Assembly: GCA_003661945.1 (NCBI GenBank)
Contig: QMXC01000014.1
Coordinates: 1-11,498, forward strand
DNA: 11,498 nt
Source of the DNA: Candidatus Bathyarchaeota archaeon
GTDB lineage: Archaea; Thermoproteota; Bathyarchaeia; Bathyarchaeales; UBA233
Direction of reading: 5' to 3'
The notes beneath the pieces were generated by a model. It did not search any database, was not told the origin of the DNA, and was given only the letters and a program-made list of their open reading frames with translations. The position numbers were made by a program, and so were the translations under genes. This document shows, in pieces, positions 1-6,912 of this stretch. Positions within the stretch are counted from its first letter, which is position 1. The number at the start of each line of letters is the position of its first letter.

Positions 1-6
1 GGTTAA

Positions 7-864
7 ATGAAGGTTCACTTGGACTGTATTCCTTGCTTTTTAAGGCAAGCATTAGAGGCTGTGAAAATGAGTACGAACAACGATGCGATACGTGAAAAAG
101 CCCTTAGAGAGGTTGTAACTTACCTTTCGCAAGTAAAGTGGACTACAGATATCCCAAGGATTGGAACGGAAGTTCATAGAATCGTGAAAAGGGTCACCGG
201 TAACTCCGATCCTTATAAACGGTTGAAAAATAAGTATAACAAACTTGCAGCGCAGCTTTATCCCAAACTCGAGTTTATGGTTAAAAATTCGAGTGATCCA
301 CTCTTTACTGCATTAAAAATAGCAATAGCAGGCAACGCTATTGACTTCGGTCCAAAAGCAGAAATCAATCTAGAAAAGGAAGTCAAAAATGCCTTAACCA
401 ATGAGCTGGCGATAAATCATATTAAAAGTTTTAGACATGAATTAAAACCAGAAACTGATCTGTTGTATCTTGCGGATAATTCAGGAGAGACGTTTTTTGA
501 TAGGATATTGTTAGAAGAATTAACGAAGTTTAAAACGAGGATTGTATACGTGGTCAAAGGTGGGCCGATCCTTAACGACGCGACGATTGATGATGCAAAA
601 ATAGCCGAAATCGACAAGATTGCTGACGTTATTTCCACTGGAACGGACTGTGCAGGGATAATTTTTGATGAGTGCTCAGAGGAGTTCATCGAAGCTTTCA
701 AGAAAAGCAGTATTGTGATCAGCAAAGGACAGGGAAATTATGAGTCGCTTAATGAGGTTAAGGATAAGAAGATTTTCTTTCTTCTGAAGGTGAAATGCCC
801 AATTGTAGGTAAGAAAATTGGTGCAAGGGTGGGCTCCATCGTGCTTAAAGCAGTTTCTTCTTAG
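7..864 (+). CDS. DUF89 (AF1104-like) metal-dependent phosphatase family protein
   Basis: The 285-residue protein matches the archaeal DUF89 layout from end to end. Seen: an N-terminal C7-x-x-C10 pair in an LDCIPCFLRQ context, an AGNAID block at 108-113, the hallmark LADNSGE at 155-161 (Asp157/Asn158 are expected metal ligands), KGGPILNDAT at 184-193, a DCAG block at 214-217 and a KGQGN loop at 240-244. DUF89 proteins are divalent-metal-dependent phosphatases, some of which clear damaged phosphometabolites; the substrate of the archaeal subfamily is not settled, so I do not name one. The ATG at 7 is chosen because MKVHLDC is the usual N-terminus; only six bases lie upstream, so promoter and operon partners are outside the window. 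Its 3' end overlaps the convergent methyltransferase gene by 20 bases. The codons are A/T-rich compared with genes after base 2500. Confidence 0.85.
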   Translation: MKVHLDCIPCFLRQALEAVKMSTNNDAIREKALREVVTYLSQVKWTTDIPRIGTEVHRIVKRVTGNSDPYKRLKNKYNKLAAQLYPKLEFMVKNSSDPLFTALKIAIAGNAIDFGPKAEINLEKEVKNALTNELAINHIKSFRHELKPETDLLYLADNSGETFFDRILLEELTKFKTRIVYVVKGGPILNDATIDDAKIAEIDKIADVISTGTDCAGIIFDECSEEFIEAFKKSSIVISKGQGNYESLNEVKDKKIFFLLKVKCPIVGKKIGARVGSIVLKAVSS

Positions 865-1519
865 CTTTTAAAGCTATAAACCCTGCTTCCATGTAATAGC
901 CTTTTCTTGGAAGTTCGAAATAGAGAGTTTTTTCAGCTGGAGGTTGAAATAGCGTAGAATTTACTTCCACGATCTTAAGTTTAGCTTCTTCCATCATAAG
1001 CTTTATGTCTTCAAAACTGTAGAATCTAGCGATTTTGTAAAAAATGTCATTTTTTCTCCTCTTTTCCTCATAGAAACGTGCCCAGGGGCTTTCTTTTAAT
1101 ATTAAACCAAGAATTATGCCTCCATTATCCGTTAAGACTCTCACAGCTTCTTTTAAAACTTTAAGAGGACTATTAACAAAACAAAGCGTAACAATTAGGA
1201 AAACGCCGCCAAAAGTTTTGTCTTTAAATGGTAATCCCTCTCCTGCTCCTTTAACAACTTCTATTCTCCTATTTTTGGCAAAGACCAAAACTCCAGAAGA
1301 TATGTCAACTCCATATTCTATATTCAATGCTTGTGCAAATCTCCCAGTTCCAACACCTACCTCAAGAAAGGGATGTTTCAGATTCTTACACAAAGGTTTA
1401 ATGCTGGCTTTTTCGAGTTCAAAAGCCGATTTTCCAAAAGGTTTCTCATACCACTCATCGTACCTCTTAGCAAAAACATCAAATACACGCCTTATATCTT
1501 CCCTTTCCTTCCCCCTCAT
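845..1519 (-). CDS. class I SAM-dependent methyltransferase
   Basis: This 224-residue protein has a Rossmann-type methyltransferase core of the Methyltransf_11/UbiE-like kind. Seen: an N-terminal helix with RYDEWYEKPFGK (19-30), motif I LEVGVGTG at 52-59 (SAM-binding glycines), an acidic VDIS at 71-74 where the ribose-binding residue is expected, GEGLPF at 93-98 (motif II/III region), and the LKEAVRVLTDNGGIILG stretch at 122-138 typical of the post-motif helix and strand. The C-terminal third (from about 145) is the likely substrate-recognition part and has no signature I can place. Small-molecule methylation is most likely, substrate unknown. The start ATG lies 5 bases after the stop of the upstream gene, so the two are probably co-transcribed and translationally coupled. 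The 3' end runs 20 bases into the convergent DUF89 gene. A+T-rich like its neighbour. Confidence 0.85.
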   Translation of the reverse strand: MRGKEREDIRRVFDVFAKRYDEWYEKPFGKSAFELEKASIKPLCKNLKHPFLEVGVGTGRFAQALNIEYGVDISSGVLVFAKNRRIEVVKGAGEGLPFKDKTFGGVFLIVTLCFVNSPLKVLKEAVRVLTDNGGIILGLILKESPWARFYEEKRRKNDIFYKIARFYSFEDIKLMMEEAKLKIVEVNSTLFQPPAEKTLYFELPRKGYYMEAGFIALKAKKKLL

Positions 1520-1524
1520 TTATC

Positions 1525-2220
1525 TCACAACTTCAGATCCTCTGAGAGTTCGAAAATAAAGAGAGCTTTATTCAATTCGTAGAGTGGCCCGCTTTTGGAA
1601 AAATTTTCGATGTATTTCTCGAAAAATTTTCTTGAGAAAATGGAATGTTTAACGCATGGGCTTATTATGCCTCCGCTTTTGAGTTCAGCAATTAGCGCGT
1701 CAACATCTCCTGAATAATTGTGACGTTTGCATGCTTCATGAATAGTTGTTGCGCTGACAAATCTCCTAAACTGAGATTTTCTAACTATTTCATCTATTAT
1801 GTCAAGGATTACTTGTTGATTTGGCTGTTTAATTGATTCCATATAGGCTTTAACGGCTAATCTCCAACTCCATATGCCCTGAGACCTTAAATATTCAAAC
1901 GCAAATGTTATACATGCTGGAATTTCATAAGTTTCCCCAGGTATAGGCCTGTTCATTCTATTGTCCCACTGAATACTGCCGTTATGCTTCGTTCTTGTTG
2001 GTAACATAAGCTTCCATTCTTCCATAACCAGAGTTGATTCTACCGCAAGGTTCTCGGCGCCTCCGCTTTTTTCTATATTTCTAGCAATCGACAGGATTTC
2101 ATCAAACGTTATCCGAGATTTCCCAGCAAGGAAAAGTTCAACGATCACCCTACTTACTTTTCTATCCTCACTAAAAAGTGATTTTACTATATCAATAAGT
2201 TCCGCCTTCGACAGCACCAT
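1525..2220 (-). CDS. uncharacterised protein, possible tandem helix-turn-helix
   Basis: I do not recognise this 231-residue protein. It has no signal peptide and no membrane segment. Seen: a mostly helical pattern; residues 22-48 (VSRVIVELFLAG followed by ITFDEILSIAR) look like the first two helices of a winged-helix fold; a Trp- and Pro-rich centre (EEWKLMLPTRT 67-77, QWDNRMNRPIPGETYEIP 84-101, QGIWSWRLAVKAYM 114-127); and a second winged-helix-like stretch at 154-188 (FVSATTIHEACKR, then DVDALIAELKSGGIISP). Two DNA- or RNA-binding units joined by a conserved-looking linker is an inference from pattern only. The start ATG at 2220 has a modest GTGAG element 6 bases upstream and a TATA-like site about 55 bases upstream. 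The gene heads a two-gene unit with the methyltransferase, so a joint role is plausible but unproven. Confidence 0.75.
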   Translation of the reverse strand: MVLSKAELIDIVKSLFSEDRKVSRVIVELFLAGKSRITFDEILSIARNIEKSGGAENLAVESTLVMEEWKLMLPTRTKHNGSIQWDNRMNRPIPGETYEIPACITFAFEYLRSQGIWSWRLAVKAYMESIKQPNQQVILDIIDEIVRKSQFRRFVSATTIHEACKRHNYSGDVDALIAELKSGGIISPCVKHSIFSRKFFEKYIENFSKSGPLYELNKALFIFELSEDLKL

Positions 2221-2272
2221 GATGTGCTCACATTAAATGTAATCTACCAAAGGAAATCAGATATGTTTCAAA

Positions 2273-2280
2273 CTTTTTAA
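2273..2280 (-). promoter_or_regulatory. candidate TATA element for the 2220-845 unit
   Basis: Read on the minus strand the site is TTAAAAAG, preceded by a purine-rich GGAAACG that could act as a BRE. Initiation about 26 bases downstream would leave a leader of roughly 30 bases before the ATG at 2220. A+T-rich intergenic DNA gives such matches by chance, so this is only a candidate. Confidence 0.35.
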
Positions 2281-2442
2281 CGTTTCCTGCGAAATCATTG
2301 AAAAATCCTTTGCCGATACTTTCACTTTTGTTGCTTTAACAGCGGCTAACGAAAAAATAATGTTAAAAACGGCCTTTTGGCTGGGGGTTTCTATTAAGTT
2401 GTTATGAGCCTCCAAGGGTTGCTATAGACTCCGTTTAGACTG

Positions 2443-2486
2443 GAACGCTCTTAAAGGATTCCGGAACAAATTCTTTAAGAGGGTTC
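2443..2486. repeat. imperfect inverted repeat / hairpin upstream of flavodoxin gene
   Basis: Arms 2443-2460 and 2469-2486 are 18 bases each around an 8-base spacer (CCGGAACA). Pairing outside-in gives 16 Watson-Crick pairs, one G-T (2457/2472) and one mismatch (G2447/G2482). The core of each arm is CTCTTAAAG / CTTTAAGAG, so both arms carry a TATA-like TTAAA or TTTAA core. It ends 27 bases before the flavodoxin ATG and 13 bases before its ribosome binding site. It could be a dyad operator over the promoter, a leader hairpin, or a remnant of a small mobile repeat; the rest of 2221-2513 shows no gene. Confidence 0.65.
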
Positions 2487-2499
2487 TGCATCTTTTCTT

Positions 2500-2505
2500 G
2501 GGGAG
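2500..2505 (+). promoter_or_regulatory. ribosome binding site of flavodoxin gene
   Basis: GGGGAG lies 8 bases before the ATG at 2514 and fixes that start; it sits just outside the hairpin at 2443-2486. Confidence 0.6.
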
Positions 2506-2513
2506 AGAACATC

Positions 2514-3065
2514 ATGACGAGAGCTCTTGTTCTCTATTCTTCTGTTACTGGAAACACTGAGAAAGTTGCTGAGCGAATTGCGGAAACTTTAAGGAAGGAA
2601 GGGTGCGATGTTTCTTTTGTTAGGGTTGATGAAGAAACTAGCATTGACCTGCTGGAGTTTGACCTTGTGTTTCTGGGTTCGGCTGTGCATCAGTGGCTTC
2701 CAACCAAGACGATGATGGACTACGTTAAACGCATGTTAAAACACTATTTCAAGCTAGGCGTAATCGTCCCTTCCGTGCCTATAAAACCGGGAAAGTACGC
2801 TGTCTGCTTTTGCACTTTTTCCGGTCCTCATACCGGCGTAAGCGAAGCTGTTCCCGCAACCAAGTGGATGCGCGTTTTTCTGGAACATGTAGGATTCACG
2901 GTTCTAGACGAATGGCACATCGTAGGAGAGTTCAAAAACAGCGAGGAAAACTCAACGCTTGGAAGGCTTGGGAATATAAAGGGAAGACCTGATGAGCGAG
3001 ATTTAGCAGAGGTCGAAGAAAGAGTTGTTGGAATTTTAAACGCTTTGAAGCTATGTTACAGCTGA
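2514..3065 (+). CDS. flavodoxin-domain protein
   Basis: The 183-residue protein begins with a beta-strand and the FMN phosphate-binding loop of flavodoxins: ALVLYSSVTGNTEKVAERIA at 4-23, with T12-G-N-T15 at the core. LVFLGSAVHQWLPTKTMMDYV (51-71) corresponds to the second flavin loop region, and KYAVCFCTFSGPHTG (93-107) to the third strand and loop with aromatic and polar residues near the isoalloxazine. It is therefore a cytoplasmic FMN-binding electron carrier or quinone/nitro-reductase-like protein; partner unknown. The C-terminal third (HIVGEFKNSEENSTLGRLGNIKGRP, then a final helix) is longer than in a minimal 140-150-residue flavodoxin and resembles the stand-alone archaeal flavodoxin-domain proteins. 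It appears to be transcribed alone: 293 bases of upstream intergenic DNA with a hairpin, and 157 bases before the next gene. Confidence 0.85.
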   Translation: MTRALVLYSSVTGNTEKVAERIAETLRKEGCDVSFVRVDEETSIDLLEFDLVFLGSAVHQWLPTKTMMDYVKRMLKHYFKLGVIVPSVPIKPGKYAVCFCTFSGPHTGVSEAVPATKWMRVFLEHVGFTVLDEWHIVGEFKNSEENSTLGRLGNIKGRPDERDLAEVEERVVGILNALKLCYS

Positions 3066-3091
3066 AATACCTAGAATTTTCACCGTTATCC

Positions 3092-3165
3092 CCGCAGAAT
3101 TAACGTTTCTTTCAATACAAATTAACTTTGCTTTATTGTGTGTTCCCGAAAACTTACTCCTGCGG
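3092..3165. repeat. weak imperfect inverted repeat in 3066-3222 intergenic gap
   Basis: Bases 3092-3109 and 3148-3165 pair at 14 of 18 positions (CCGCAG against CTGCGG at the outer ends, GTTTC against GAAAA-type bases inside), with a 38-base spacer. It lies between the flavodoxin stop and the permease promoter. With mismatches and a long loop it may be chance; the intervening T-rich stretches could serve as the flavodoxin terminator. No gene is seen in this 157-base gap. Confidence 0.25.
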
Positions 3166-3183
3166 AATTGTTATTGTGTAAAG

Positions 3184-3192
3184 CTTTTTTAT
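3184..3192 (+). promoter_or_regulatory. candidate TATA element of the permease gene
   Basis: CTTTTTTAT sits about 35 bases before the ATG at 3223, which would give a leader of only about 9-12 bases that still includes the GAGG ribosome binding site at 3212-3215 (7 bases before the ATG). Confidence 0.4.
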
Positions 3193-3222
3193 TTGTGAAG
3201 CAGTTTTAGATGAGGAAAAGAA

Positions 3223-4713
3223 ATGCGTAGAGAACGCCTAAAACGGGAACTCGGGCTTCTGCAAGTTACAATGTTAGGCGTCGGCGCCTCGATAGGTGTA
3301 GGCGTCTTTGTTCTTCTCGGACAGGCAGCAGCTATGGCTGGCCCCTCTGTTATTGTTGGATTAATCCTCAGCGGGGTAGTGAACTTGCTTTCGATTCTCA
3401 GCTTCTGCGAGTTGGGCGCAGCCTTGCCAGAGGTTGGTGGTGAACACGTTTACGTTAGCAGAGCCTTCGGAGGTTTGCTCGGCTTTATCACGGGATGGTT
3501 CGAATGGATGAGCGAAATGTTCTACGCGGTGTTGATGGCGATAGGTGCCGCGGTCATGATTTCCTCAGTTCTCTCCCCTTACATTCCCTTTCTGACCGGG
3601 CATGTTAACCTTTTAGCCGCGTTGCTCGTTATGCTGTTTACTTTCGTCAACATTAAGGGTACAAAGGAGACTGGAAAAACGGCTGTGGTGTTAGCCGTTA
3701 TGTTGCTAAGCACTCTAGCAATCTACATCGCAAGCGGCTGGATTACGGGATTCCGTCCGAACGCCTTTGATCCCTTCATGCCTCACGGGCTATTCGCGAC
3801 CATGCAAGCGACGGTTTTTCTTTTCGTCGTCTACCTGGGCGCAGAAGACATTGTTATTGCGCAGGGAGAGGTTCGGGAACCGGAGAAAAACATTCCGAGA
3901 GCAATTATAATTAACACGATGATTTTGATATTCGTTTACACGATCATTGCCTATACAACCATAGGGCTTGTGCCATGCGAAGAGCTCGGTACCGCTTCTA
4001 TGCCTCTTGCTCTCGCAGCGCAGAGAACGTTTCTCGGGCAAGCTGGGTGGCTTCTAATAGCGATTGCCGGTATAGTTGCGGCGTTGTCTTCGCTTAACAC
4101 TGCTGTTATGGCTCAGTCGCGGGCGATTTATTCGATGAGCTGGGAGGGTTATTTGCCTAGGTTTCTATCTAAAATTCATGGGCGTCATAAGACCCCCTAC
4201 ATGGCTGTATTACTCTCGTCCTTCTTCACTTTGCTATTAACCGTTTCCGGCGCCCTAGACTTCGCTGCTTACGCCTCGAGTTTCGGTTTCCTAGTTGGCT
4301 ACTTTCTAACGAATCTTTCTTTGATTCGTTTGAGGAAGAAAGAACCGTATTTAGAGAGGCCGTTCAAAGTTCCGTTTTACCCGCTTACCCCGCTTGTCGG
4401 AATGGGCACCATAGTGCTACTTATCTTTTTCATCCAGCCACCTGTTCTTGTCTTAGGAGCTGAGCTAGGCTTACTCGCGTTGCTAGTCTACTACATTTTG
4501 TTAATGGGTCACCAACGCCTTCGAATAGCGACGAGTGGAATAAGCCTTGGCGCTGGACTAACATCAGTTTTCTCGGCTTTCCTAGTCAACCTAGATATTT
4601 TGCAACCCGCCCTTCCCGTGTTTATTCCAGAAGAACTTTTAACTTATGGACTTACGGTCTTCGGCATGGTGCTGATTTTCCTCGGAATCGTGAACTTCGT
4701 CAAAACAAGCTGA
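3223..4713 (+). CDS. APC-family amino acid permease
   Basis: The 496-residue protein is a multi-pass membrane transporter. Seen: a short basic N-terminus (MRRERLKREL), then the helix-1 signature GVGASIGVGVFVLLG at 19-33, where the broken helix of APC transporters binds the substrate's amino and carboxyl groups, and the loop motif ELGAALPEVGGEHVYVSRAFG at 63-83, a close match to the APC consensus. About 12 hydrophobic segments follow, with the cytoplasmic QGEVREPEKNIPRAI (214-228) that is highly conserved after helix 6. The family imports amino acids, or exchanges them, by proton coupling or antiport; specificity cannot be read here. The start is supported by GAGG 7 bases upstream. It converges on the purine operon with only 10 bases between stop codons, so it is unlikely to be part of that operon. 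Confidence 0.92.
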   Translation: MRRERLKRELGLLQVTMLGVGASIGVGVFVLLGQAAAMAGPSVIVGLILSGVVNLLSILSFCELGAALPEVGGEHVYVSRAFGGLLGFITGWFEWMSEMFYAVLMAIGAAVMISSVLSPYIPFLTGHVNLLAALLVMLFTFVNIKGTKETGKTAVVLAVMLLSTLAIYIASGWITGFRPNAFDPFMPHGLFATMQATVFLFVVYLGAEDIVIAQGEVREPEKNIPRAIIINTMILIFVYTIIAYTTIGLVPCEELGTASMPLALAAQRTFLGQAGWLLIAIAGIVAALSSLNTAVMAQSRAIYSMSWEGYLPRFLSKIHGRHKTPYMAVLLSSFFTLLLTVSGALDFAAYASSFGFLVGYFLTNLSLIRLRKKEPYLERPFKVPFYPLTPLVGMGTIVLLIFFIQPPVLVLGAELGLLALLVYYILLMGHQRLRIATSGISLGAGLTSVFSAFLVNLDILQPALPVFIPEELLTYGLTVFGMVLIFLGIVNFVKTS

Positions 4714-4723
4714 CACTGAGGAA

Positions 4724-5809
4724 CTAGGTTACTATCTCAGCGATTTTGTTTTGTTTTACGGCTTTTCCCATTTCCCTTGCTATTCTTCTGCCCATGTACA
4801 TTTTTTCGCCGTACTTGAGATAAACATAAGGCGAAGTGCCTATTCCCACGTTTGTTCCAGCGACTATTCTAGCTGAAATCTCAAAAGTGTAGATTTCAAG
4901 GTTGCTTGTTATGGCTGTTTCTAGGCAGAACGGTCCTATTATGCCTGGAAAGGCAAGTTTTTTAGCGGTTTCCACGACTTTGTCTCCCATTTCCAGCAAA
5001 GTTGCGAGAAGCGATTCGCGTAGGGTTAACGGTATGTTCCCCACGATGGTGTAGCTGGGCGTTACGTCAGCTTCGAGCTGTTCCCGCGCTGGGATTCTGC
5101 CCAGGTTGTCTATGTCGGATTCGTAGCGGCGGTCTACGCCGAGGAATTCAACTTCGTTTTCAAGTATGGAATGAAAATAGTGGGGGTAAGCGTTAACGCC
5201 AACTATGTATTCTTGCAGATGAATTTTCTCGACGTCTTCCTCGGTTATTAATCCGCGTTTAATCATCGCTTCAACTTTCTTTTTGAAGGACTCGTAGGAG
5301 CTTGCGAGAAAGTAGCCTTTTCCTCCCCTCGCTCCGGGAAGCTTAGCTATGACCCATCCATCAATTTCTTTAGGAGTTCGGAATACGCGTGGCAGCTTAA
5401 GCCCGGCCTTGAGCAGCCATTCGCGTTGTCTTTCGCGGTTTGCCTCCCAGTGGAGCAGTTGCCTGTTTCCGAATATGGGCACGTAAAGCTCGTTCATTAT
5501 CTCTTCTGTGCTGAGATAAGCCGTGAAGGAGCCGTGGGGAACCAGAACCGTGTTTAGGCTTCGAAGCTGTTCTTGTATCTCCTCGTCCAAGAGCTGTTGA
5601 AAGTTTTCGATGCGGATTATGTGGTCTGCTAATGGAAACTTTCTGTATATTATCTCGTTTCGAGGTGTGCATACGCAAACTGTACGGAGTCCTTCTTCTT
5701 TGGCGCCTTTGAAAATGTTGAGGGCGGAATGCGAGCCTAACGTGCCTACTGCAAGCTTACGCGTATCATATTTGCGTAGAACCTCAGCTATCTCTTCACG
5801 GGTTATCAC
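4724..5809 (-). CDS. purP: FAICAR synthetase PurP (AICAR + formate + ATP ligase)
   Basis: PurP makes FAICAR from AICAR, formate and ATP, the archaeal replacement for the folate-dependent PurH transformylase step. The 361-residue protein shows the expected layout: an N-terminal domain with GSHSAL (25-30; His27 is the known AICAR-contacting position in the Methanocaldococcus enzyme), PHGSF at 91-95 (Ser94 likewise), FGNRQLLHWE at 113-122, the glycine-rich ATP-grasp loop PGARGGKGYF at 158-167, GVDRRYESD at 224-232, and the metal/ATP-binding FCLETAI...FEISARI at 294-315. All key motifs are intact, so I assign catalysis to this copy. The start is GTG at 5809, overlapping the upstream gene's TGA by four bases (GTGA), with GGAG 10 bases upstream. 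It is the last gene of the purE-purC-purP-purP operon. Confidence 0.93.
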   Translation of the reverse strand: MITREEIAEVLRKYDTRKLAVGTLGSHSALNIFKGAKEEGLRTVCVCTPRNEIIYRKFPLADHIIRIENFQQLLDEEIQEQLRSLNTVLVPHGSFTAYLSTEEIMNELYVPIFGNRQLLHWEANRERQREWLLKAGLKLPRVFRTPKEIDGWVIAKLPGARGGKGYFLASSYESFKKKVEAMIKRGLITEEDVEKIHLQEYIVGVNAYPHYFHSILENEVEFLGVDRRYESDIDNLGRIPAREQLEADVTPSYTIVGNIPLTLRESLLATLLEMGDKVVETAKKLAFPGIIGPFCLETAITSNLEIYTFEISARIVAGTNVGIGTSPYVYLKYGEKMYMGRRIAREMGKAVKQNKIAEIVT

Positions 5810-6912
5810 GTTACGATTTCTCCAAGCCTGTTTTGGCTTACCGCCTTTTTTATTTCCATCGCTACACGTCGGCCGGGGCCTACTTCCTTTCCGTATTTGT
5901 ATTTCATGTAGGGCGACGTTGGTTCAACGCATGGGCATCCTGGGACTCTTGGGCTTACGTCGAAAACGTAGAAGGTTAAATCTTTTGTTACGGCTCCTTG
6001 CAGCGCGAATAACCCGATTATTCCGGGCGGGTATTCTTGTTTGCATACTTCAACGAATTTTTCCGCTGCTGTGAAGACCTTTTGTATCTGGGATTCGCGC
6101 ATTGTGACGCCCATATGCCCGATTTCTATGTTCTGCGATGGAATGCGTAGCTCAAGCTGCTGGTCTGCCGGTAAGTCAAGTAAGCCGTCGAGGTCGGTTT
6201 GGATTCTTCTGTCAAACCCTAAAAAGTCGATTTCGTCGGTGAGCGGGGACCAGAAAAAGTTTGCGTTGAACTTGGCGCCGAGCACATATTCCTCTATTAC
6301 TGCTTTTTCTAGGTCTTCACGGGTTATTATCCCCCGTTTTATGCGTTCTTCGCTTTTTTCCAGGAATTCTTGGGGCGTAGAAGCGTAGAAGAAGGCTCGT
6401 TCGATTTTCCGTGTTTTCTCCGGAACCTTCACTATTGCTAGACGGTCAATTTCCTCGTAAGAATTGAACGTTTTAGGCGTTGGAATTCCAGCCTTCCGCA
6501 GAAGGTAATACTGGTTTCTAGGCGCGGTTCGCTCTTCGGTTCGAAGCATGTAACGGTTACCCATCAACGGAACCAGCAGCTTGTTTTCTATGTTGTCGTA
6601 GCCCACGTAGACTGAAAAAGAACGGTTAGGCACGAAAACAGTGTTCAACTCGCGAAGTTTTTCCTGATTCTCCTCGTTAACCATATCCGCGAACCTGTCG
6701 AGCAGCAACACGTGGTCAAAGAGGTTCCGGTAATAACGCGTGTAAGTTTTCTCCCTTCCCTTCTGACATACCACAACGGTTTCGAAACCTTCCTGTTTGG
6801 CGCCGTAAGCTACTTCTAACGCAGAATGCGAGCCTAAAACGCCTACACGAATACTATGCTTATCGTATTCTGAAACTATCTGCTGAATTTTTTCACGAAG
6901 CATTTTCCTCAC
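5806..6912 (-). CDS. divergent PurP paralogue (PurP-like ATP-grasp protein)
   Basis: This 368-residue protein aligns with the downstream PurP along its whole length and shares GSHSAL (27-32), LMGNRYMLRTE (116-126), LGFDRR (231-236) and PGIIG (296-300). However, positions that matter in the catalytic enzyme have changed: PHGSF is PNRSF (95-99), the glycine-rich PGARGGKGYF loop is replaced by a charged, glycine-free segment (164-175), DRRYESD is DRRIQTD (234-240), and FEISARI-x-GGTN-type sequence is FDVSPRVPGCPC (317-328). It may be a regulatory or structural partner of PurP, or an enzyme with another substrate. Two clades of PurP are known in archaea, so this is probably the second clade. The GTG at 6912 is preferred over an ATG at 6903 because AAGGAG lies 7 bases upstream (6920-6925). 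It overlaps purC by 20 bases and the downstream purP by 4. Confidence 0.88.
   Translation of the reverse strand: MRKMLREKIQQIVSEYDKHSIRVGVLGSHSALEVAYGAKQEGFETVVVCQKGREKTYTRYYRNLFDHVLLLDRFADMVNEENQEKLRELNTVFVPNRSFSVYVGYDNIENKLLVPLMGNRYMLRTEERTAPRNQYYLLRKAGIPTPKTFNSYEEIDRLAIVKVPEKTRKIERAFFYASTPQEFLEKSEERIKRGIITREDLEKAVIEEYVLGAKFNANFFWSPLTDEIDFLGFDRRIQTDLDGLLDLPADQQLELRIPSQNIEIGHMGVTMRESQIQKVFTAAEKFVEVCKQEYPPGIIGLFALQGAVTKDLTFYVFDVSPRVPGCPCVEPTSPYMKYKYGKEVGPGRRVAMEIKKAVSQNRLGEIVT

Noticed and set aside
417..725. Minus-strand open frame inside the DUF89 gene
   Set aside because: The DUF89 frame carries the hallmark DNSGE and KGGP motifs across this stretch; the antisense product is Ser/Ile-rich.
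1116..1582. Plus-strand open frames antisense to the methyltransferase
   Set aside because: The opposite strand carries clear SAM-binding motifs; the plus-strand products are Ser/Pro/Lys-rich with no motif.
2221..2513. tRNA, small RNA gene or short protein gene in the intergenic region
   Set aside because: No cloverleaf arms, box C/D pairs or ribosome-binding-site-plus-start combination apart from the flavodoxin start were seen.
3092..3165. Inverted repeat between flavodoxin and permease as a regulatory structure
   Set aside because: Only 14 of 18 positions pair and the spacer is 38 bases; kept as a weak repeat but not as a finding.
5610..6388. Open frames on the plus strand (5610-6074 and 6041-6388) inside the PurP genes
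   Set aside because: They are antisense to two well-supported PurP genes, with low-complexity Arg/Ser/Leu-rich products and no family resemblance.
6385..6425. Possible compensating frameshifts explaining the lost glycine loop in the upstream PurP
   Set aside because: The reading frame is continuous and the flanking KVP and YAS segments align with PurP on both sides in the same frame, so divergence rather than sequencing error is more likely.
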